Assembly: GCA_017540065.1 (NCBI GenBank)
Contig: JAFYBU010000033.1
Location: forward strand, 1 to 10,621
Length of the DNA: 10,621 bases
Direction: 5' to 3'
From: Alphaproteobacteria bacterium
GTDB taxonomy: Bacteria; Pseudomonadota; Alphaproteobacteria; CAAHEQ01; UBA3637
This document shows, in pieces, positions 6,031 through 10,621 of this stretch. How positions within the stretch are numbered: the first letter of the stretch is position 1; every line of letters starts with the position of its first letter. The notes below the pieces were generated by a model. That model was not told the origin of the DNA and made no database searches. It saw only the letters and a list, made by a program, of their open reading frames with translations. The position numbers were made by a program, and so were the translations under genes.

Positions 6031-6834
6031 ATGACAGCTAAAATTATTGTTTTTGCCAACGAAAAAGGCGGTACAGGAAAATCAACTTTGGCCATGCATA
6101 CCATTGTGGCCCTTTTGCGTGCGGGGAAAAAAGTCGCTTCTTTTGACTTGGACCCGGATCAACAAAGTTTAACCCATTATATTGACAACAGAAAAACTTT
6201 CATCAACGAAAAAGGCGTTTCCTTACCCATTCCCGAACACATTTGTTGGACAAAAGATATCGCCAAGATTTATACTTTACGCGGAAAAATTGATAAATTA
6301 AAAGAAGAAGTAGATGCCATTGTCATTGATACACCGGGATCTCATACTTCATTGGGAATGGAAGCCATGACTTTGGCTGACGTATTAATTACCCCCATGA
6401 ACGACAGCTTGGTGGATTTAGACATTTTAGCAATCGTGGATGGTGACACCTTAAAAATTCAAGGACCGAGTCATTTTGCACAAACAGTGTGGTCCACACG
6501 TCAACAACGCATGCTGGAACGTAAACCTTCTATTAACTGGTTGGTGGTACGTAACCGTATGTTGTTCAGCAAATCCAAAAACTCACAAAACATGTCCATT
6601 TTATTGAATGCGTTATCTCGCCGCATTCATTTTGAATTGGTGGGTGTTGTTTCCGAACGTGTTGTGTTCCGTGAATTGTTCTTAAAAGGTTTAACTATGT
6701 TAGACTTTAAAGAAAGCGCTATCAAGTTGCCCAACACTATTTCTTCCAACAGTGCACGAAACGAATTGGGAATTTTAGTAGAAAAGATTTGGGGCAGCCC
6801 CTTGATTTCTTCACCAGAAAATGCTACAAAGTAA
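6031..6834 (+). CDS. mipZ: Division-site positioning ATPase MipZ (ParA/MinD superfamily)
   Basis: A 267-residue protein with a deviant Walker A loop, N10-EKGGTGKSTLA, including the signature lysine K12 and K17; Walker A' as DLDPDQQSLTHYIDNR (39-54); and Walker B as IVIDTPG (97-103). The NEKGG start and the DLDP-Q-x-LT-x-Y-x-NR block are the features by which I separate MipZ from ordinary ParA or MinD. In Caulobacter, MipZ binds ParB at the origins, forms a bipolar ATP-dependent gradient and inhibits FtsZ polymerisation away from midcell. Here ftsZ lies only about 1.7 kb away, on the opposite strand, with pgm between. It has its own strong promoter, and pgm follows after 32 bp, so the two are likely cotranscribed. 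A different ParA-like cargo-positioning role is possible but less likely. Confidence 0.87.
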   Translation: MTAKIIVFANEKGGTGKSTLAMHTIVALLRAGKKVASFDLDPDQQSLTHYIDNRKTFINEKGVSLPIPEHICWTKDIAKIYTLRGKIDKLKEEVDAIVIDTPGSHTSLGMEAMTLADVLITPMNDSLVDLDILAIVDGDTLKIQGPSHFAQTVWSTRQQRMLERKPSINWLVVRNRMLFSKSKNSQNMSILLNALSRRIHFELVGVVSERVVFRELFLKGLTMLDFKESAIKLPNTISSNSARNELGILVEKIWGSPLISSPENATK

Positions 6835-6866
6835 CGCAGAGAATCCTTTATAATCGGGGAGGAAAA

Positions 6867-8489
6867 ATGGATATCTTTGCGGTTCCAACAAAGCCCTATT
6901 CTGATCAGACGTTCGGAACGTCCGGTTTAAGAAAAAAAGTCAGCGTATTCGGGCAAGAACATTATTTAGAAAATGCTGTTCAATCTATTTTTGATTGCTT
7001 GGATAATTTTGAAGGAAAAACTTTAATTATCGGCGGAGACGGTCGATATTATAACAATCACGCCTTGCAAGTTATCATTAAAATGGCCGTTGCAAATCAA
7101 TTTGGTCATATTATTGTGGGACAAGACGGATTGTTATCCACACCTGCCGTCAGCCATTTAATTCAAAAACGTCAGGCCTTTGGGGCCATTATTTTAACTG
7201 CCAGTCATAATCCCGGCGGAAAAGAAGGAGATTTTGGCATAAAATATAATATTTCAACCGGGGCCCCTGCGCCGGCTGCATTAGGGGAAGCCTTTTCCAA
7301 AAGATGCGCTAATATTGACAGATATTGGACCAGTAAAATACCTGACATTGATTTATCAAAACAATCCGAAATAAACATTTCTTCCACTTTGATTGAAATT
7401 ATTGATCCTGTTATTGATTATGCGGAATATTGTCAGGAAATCTTTGATTTTGAAGCCATCAAAAAACTTTTTTCTTCCGGTTTTAAAATGACCTTTGACG
7501 CCATGAATGCCGTTACCGGTCCTTATGCAAAATATATTTTTGAAGAAAAATTAGGGGCAACCCCGGGAACCGTTGTTCACGGAAAACCCTTACCGGATTT
7601 CGGCGGTTTACATCCGGAACCGAATTTGACATATGCAAAAGATTTAGTTGATTTGGCCTATTCCGAACAAGCACCTGATTTATGCGCTGCTTCAGACGGG
7701 GATGGGGATCGTTATATGATTTTGGGAAAATCATTTTTTGTAACGCCTGCGGATTCTTTGGCTGTTTTTGCGGAATATATGGAAAAAATTCCCTTTTATA
7801 AAGGTAAATTTTACGGCGCAGCACGTTCCATGCCCACCGCAGCAATTTTGGATGCTGTTTGCCAAAAATTAAAAAAAGAATGTTATCAAACGCCAACAGG
7901 TTGGAAGTTTTTCGGAAATCTACTGGAAAGTCAAAAGATATCTTTGTGTGGAGAAGAAAGTTTCGGTGCTGGTACCTTTCATGTTATGGAAAAAGATGGT
8001 TTGTGGGCAATTTTGTTTTGGTTAAATATTTTGGCCTTAACGGGTGAATCCCCCAAAAAAATCGTCCAAAAATTGTGGAAAAAATATGGTCGTTTTTATA
8101 CTAAGACATACAGTTATCACACAGACGCAGCAAAGGACGTGGATCACTTAATAGATGCTCTAAGTTCTAAAATCCCCACTTTACCCGGCAAAAAAATAAA
8201 TAACTTTGTCGTTCAAAAAGTTTATTTGTTTGATTATACAGATCCTGTCACAAATGAAAAAACAACCAATCAGGGAGTTGTTATAGATTTGTCCGAAGAT
8301 GCCCGCATATTTGTTCGCAAATCAGGAACCAGCTCTTCCGGGGCAACATTGAAAGTGTATTTATCCCAAAAAAGCAAGACCTCAACGCCGGATCCAGCGC
8401 TTTTTCTGACAGATTTGGAAACAGCAATGCAAGATCTGTTGCAAATTCAAAAATATATGGGGAATAAAGCGGAAGTTTCTGCCACTTAA
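6867..8489 (+). CDS. pgm: Alpha-D-glucose phosphoglucomutase
   Basis: Interconverts glucose-1-phosphate and glucose-6-phosphate in the cytoplasm, feeding UDP-glucose, envelope polysaccharide and glycogen synthesis. The ATG at 6867 follows GGGGAGGAAAA; a longer frame from 6789 would run into mipZ and lacks any such site, so I reject it. The 540 residues match the full-length family (about 540-550). Visible motifs are FGTSGLR (16-22), the phosphoserine loop TASHNPGG with S113, the Mg-binding loop DGDGDR (277-282), the sugar-recognition loop GEESFGAG (362-369), and the phosphate-binding loop RKSGTSSSGATLK (484-496). GEESFG and the long C-terminal domain favour glucose-specific Pgm over ManB- or GlmM-type enzymes. 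It lies 32 bp behind mipZ. Its stop overlaps the ftsZ stop on the other strand by 4 bp. Confidence 0.96.
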   Translation: MDIFAVPTKPYSDQTFGTSGLRKKVSVFGQEHYLENAVQSIFDCLDNFEGKTLIIGGDGRYYNNHALQVIIKMAVANQFGHIIVGQDGLLSTPAVSHLIQKRQAFGAIILTASHNPGGKEGDFGIKYNISTGAPAPAALGEAFSKRCANIDRYWTSKIPDIDLSKQSEINISSTLIEIIDPVIDYAEYCQEIFDFEAIKKLFSSGFKMTFDAMNAVTGPYAKYIFEEKLGATPGTVVHGKPLPDFGGLHPEPNLTYAKDLVDLAYSEQAPDLCAASDGDGDRYMILGKSFFVTPADSLAVFAEYMEKIPFYKGKFYGAARSMPTAAILDAVCQKLKKECYQTPTGWKFFGNLLESQKISLCGEESFGAGTFHVMEKDGLWAILFWLNILALTGESPKKIVQKLWKKYGRFYTKTYSYHTDAAKDVDHLIDALSSKIPTLPGKKINNFVVQKVYLFDYTDPVTNEKTTNQGVVIDLSEDARIFVRKSGTSSSGATLKVYLSQKSKTSTPDPALFLTDLETAMQDLLQIQKYMGNKAEVSAT

Positions 8490-10006
8490 CGCTGTCTTAA
8501 AAAGGAAGGAAGATCCATCGGTTCATTTGAAGTTGTTTCTTCGGATGTTTCCTTTTTCATCGTATCTTTCGGTTTTGGAGCATTCTTTCCCCGACCGATC
8601 AATCCCGGGATCAAACTGAACAAATCAACAGGCCGTTTTACATTGGCAGTTTCTTTTTGACTGGACAAATTGATTTCCGGTTTTTCTTTGGGAACTTCTT
8701 TAACAGGAACAGTCGGTTCCACGGAAGGCGGTTCATCATTAAACAATGATTTCGGAACGGTTACTTCTGTTTCGGAACTTTCCATTTCCAATTCACTCGG
8801 AACAGAACTGTCTTGTCTTTTCAAAACGGGCGAAAATTCAAATTCATTAGGGAACAAATTTGAATCCGGTTCCGTCGTTTCTTTTTCGGGAACAGTTTCC
8901 GAATGTTTCAAAATCAGTTCTGTTTTTGTGAAACGAATTCCTTCCACACCAGGTTCCGGCTGTGGTTTCGGTTGTGGTTGAACAACAACTTTTTGTACAG
9001 GTTCACCCAAACCCGTTGCAACAATGGAAACTTGAACAGAACCTTCCAATTCTTCATTAACGGTGGACCCGAATTTCACATTAGCATTTTCATCAACTTG
9101 TGAAACAATCTTTTGCATAATGATATCTACTTCTTCCAAAGTCAGATCCAAACCGCCGGAGATATTGATTAAAACACTTTTTGCACCTTGAATGGAAGCA
9201 TCATCCAACAAAGGATTCGTAAGCGCTTGATCAGCGGCTAATTCCGCACGATTTTCACCGCTGGCTTTTCCTGTTCCCATCATGGCACGTCCCATGGTCG
9301 TCAAAACAGTCCGCACGTCTGCAAAATCCAAATTGACCATACCGGGATTCATCACCAAATCAGTAATACTACGCACACCTTGGCATAACACATCATCTGA
9401 AATTTTAAATGCTTTTGCAAAAGTCATTCCCGCCTGAGCAATACGGAACAAATTTTGATTGGGAACAATAATCAAAGTATCCACATATTGTTGCAATTCG
9501 GCAATACCTTTTTTGGCCACTTGCATCCGATGAGGACCTTCAAAATTAAATGGTGTAGAAACAACGCCGACAGTCAAAATTCCCTTTTCTTTTGCCAATT
9601 TCGCAATAACGGGAATGGCTCCTGTTCCGGTACCGCCCCCCATGCCGGCCGTTAAAAAAAGTAAATGCAATCCGTCAATAGCTTCCTTTATTTTTTCGGC
9701 AGATTCTTCGGCTGATTGGCGTCCGATTTCCGGATTAGAACCTGCGCCCAATCCCATTGTTGTTTTTTCACCCAACTGAATACGATCTGCCACCAAAGAT
9801 TTAGAAAGAGCCTGAGCATCCGTATTGGCCACAAAAAAAGCACATCCGGTTAAATTGCTGGCCACCATGTTATTCACCGCGTTACCACCGGCTCCACCAA
9901 CACCGATAACCCCCAAATTGGGCGTCAACAAAACTTTTGGTGGAGGCGTAGCCAACCCGATAGTCAGTTCACTTTCCTTGATTACGATAGACTCTGTTTT
10001 ATCCAT
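8486..10006 (-). CDS. ftsZ: Cell division GTPase FtsZ
   Basis: The tubulin homologue that polymerises with GTP into the Z-ring at midcell. From the N-terminus: an extension with PPPK (21-24), the GVIGVGGAGGNAVNNM nucleotide-binding segment (32-47), NTDAQAL (61-67), the tubulin signature GGGTGTGA (123-130) and the catalytic T7 region around NLDFADVRTVL. A Pro/Glu/Ser-rich linker of about 150 residues (about 340-495) follows, and the protein ends in the conserved tail MDLPSFLRQR, which binds FtsA and other partners. The length, 506 residues, is normal for Alphaproteobacteria with long linkers. The ATG at 10006 has AAAGG about 9 bases before it, inside the ftsA coding region. The start overlaps the end of ftsA by 25 bp, so the genes are probably translationally coupled. 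Confidence 0.98.
   Translation of the reverse strand: MDKTESIVIKESELTIGLATPPPKVLLTPNLGVIGVGGAGGNAVNNMVASNLTGCAFFVANTDAQALSKSLVADRIQLGEKTTMGLGAGSNPEIGRQSAEESAEKIKEAIDGLHLLFLTAGMGGGTGTGAIPVIAKLAKEKGILTVGVVSTPFNFEGPHRMQVAKKGIAELQQYVDTLIIVPNQNLFRIAQAGMTFAKAFKISDDVLCQGVRSITDLVMNPGMVNLDFADVRTVLTTMGRAMMGTGKASGENRAELAADQALTNPLLDDASIQGAKSVLINISGGLDLTLEEVDIIMQKIVSQVDENANVKFGSTVNEELEGSVQVSIVATGLGEPVQKVVVQPQPKPQPEPGVEGIRFTKTELILKHSETVPEKETTEPDSNLFPNEFEFSPVLKRQDSSVPSELEMESSETEVTVPKSLFNDEPPSVEPTVPVKEVPKEKPEINLSSQKETANVKRPVDLFSLIPGLIGRGKNAPKPKDTMKKETSEETTSNEPMDLPSFLRQR
9982..10006 (-). other. 25-bp ftsA/ftsZ coding overlap
   Basis: The ftsZ ATG lies inside the last nine codons of ftsA. In one frame the DNA encodes the end of the FtsA membrane helix (EWIKQSLS-stop); in another it encodes the FtsZ start (MDKTESIV). 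The FtsZ ribosome site, AAAGG, is within ftsA codons for KVL. This arrangement suggests translational coupling. Confidence 0.9.
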
Positions 10007-10621
10007 TCCAAAACCTTTCTCAAACGACCTTGACCGCTTCCTGCAGATTGGAAATTTTCAAAATTTCTATCTTGGCGCCGCATCAAAGCATAAGTTAATA
10101 AACCAATACATACATTAAATGTACACGAATCGTATGCCGTTGGCAAGCTTTTTATTTGTTTTATTTTGCCAATTCGTGCATTCCCCCCCAAAAAAGAGGC
10201 TGTTTTTTCTTTCAAACCCGCCAAACCGGAAGCACATCCTGTTAAAACAAACCTTTTTGCAATCTCGGTAAACGTAGGATCTTCTTCCAACATGCCCCGA
10301 ATTTTTTCCAGGGTTTCTTCTAATCTGGGAACAATCACCCCAATCAAATCGGAGCGACGCACTTGTGTATTTGCCCCTTCTTCATCCCCCAAAATAGGGA
10401 CAATAACAGTTTCCACTTCATCCCGGGGAGACAAAAAGGCTGCCCCGTTTAATACCTTCAAACGTTCTGCATTTTTAAGATCTGTATTCAGGGCCTGGGC
10501 AATATCACGTGTCATTTGATTTCCCCCCATTTGGACGACCCCTAATTGCAAGAATCCACCACCAACAAAAACAGCGTAAGAAGTAGTCCCTGCCCCGAAA
10601 TCTAAAACCGTGCAGCCTATA
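9982..10621 (-). CDS. ftsA: Cell division protein FtsA, C-terminal half (5' end outside window)
   Basis: FtsA is an actin-like ATPase that anchors FtsZ filaments to the inner membrane and recruits later division proteins. The frame is open from the right edge (first full codon ATA at 10620-10618) to the TAA at 9984-9982, giving the last 212 residues of a protein usually about 400-440 long. Conserved elements seen are the phosphate loop LDFGAGTT (about residues 5-12 of the fragment), the V-QMGGNQMTRDIA block, IVPRLEETLEKI, and LTGCASGLAGL, where FtsA normally has LTGG. It ends in GRLRKVLEWIKQSLS, an amphipathic helix matching the FtsA membrane-targeting sequence. The gene could look shorter, starting at TTG 10551, but the frame continues upstream with clear FtsA sequence, so it is partial. 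Confidence 0.95.
   Translation of the reverse strand, partial: IGCTVLDFGAGTTSYAVFVGGGFLQLGVVQMGGNQMTRDIAQALNTDLKNAERLKVLNGAAFLSPRDEVETVIVPILGDEEGANTQVRRSDLIGVIVPRLEETLEKIRGMLEEDPTFTEIAKRFVLTGCASGLAGLKEKTASFLGGNARIGKIKQIKSLPTAYDSCTFNVCIGLLTYALMRRQDRNFENFQSAGSGQGRLRKVLEWIKQSLS

Noticed and set aside
6789..6866. A longer start for pgm overlapping mipZ
   Set aside because: No ribosome site there, extra residues are not like Pgm, and ATG 6867 follows GGGGAGGAAAA.
9982..10551. A complete 189-residue gene starting at TTG 10551
   Set aside because: The frame continues to the right edge with recognisable FtsA sequence (LDFGAGTT), so this is the tail of a partial gene.
1..10621. CRISPR arrays, tRNA or rRNA genes, insertion sequences and phage genes
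   Set aside because: I saw no regular spacer array, cloverleaf, transposase or terminal inverted repeats; the only tandem repeats are within the pilin-like coding region.

Overview
The window looks like a low-GC Alphaproteobacterium, probably one of the uncultured, host- or gut-associated lineages. The grounds are a MipZ-type division-site ATPase (a family characteristic of Alphaproteobacteria), the ftsA-ftsZ order of the division cluster, an FtsZ with a long linker and an LPSFLRQR-type tail, and strong Shine-Dalgarno sites in AT-rich intergenic DNA. The exact lineage is inference; no rRNA or other taxonomic marker is present.

Layout. (1) 1-2498, minus strand: a likely operon with a good promoter at its head. 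It encodes a 64-residue membrane protein, a prohibitin/SPFH protein and a large protein that starts like a type IV prepilin, continues into cysteine-rich repeats and runs off the left edge. (2) 2579-3037, plus strand: a TM2-domain membrane protein. (3) 3051-3596, minus strand: a small protein with a Cys-His-Asp arrangement like protein-glutaminase/deamidase enzymes. (4) 3675-5085, minus strand: an exported beta-barrel-like protein followed by mscL, whose product carries an added zinc ribbon; a strong promoter stands in front and a perfect hairpin terminator behind. (5) 5131-8489, plus strand: an unrecognised 252-residue helical protein, then mipZ and pgm (phosphoglucomutase), with separate strong promoters before the first two. 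(6) 8486-10621, minus strand: ftsZ and the C-terminal half of ftsA, convergent with pgm.

How the genes fit together. The right half concerns growth and division: FtsA tethers FtsZ to the membrane, MipZ (by family knowledge) inhibits FtsZ away from midcell, and Pgm supplies glucose-1-phosphate for envelope polysaccharides. The left half is almost wholly envelope-related: membrane scaffold, pilin-like surface protein, small membrane proteins, outer-membrane barrel and osmotic safety valve. The least ordinary items are the pilin/cysteine-repeat hybrid, the deamidase-like protein and the orphan gene upstream of mipZ. I found no RNA genes, CRISPR arrays, insertion sequences or phage genes.
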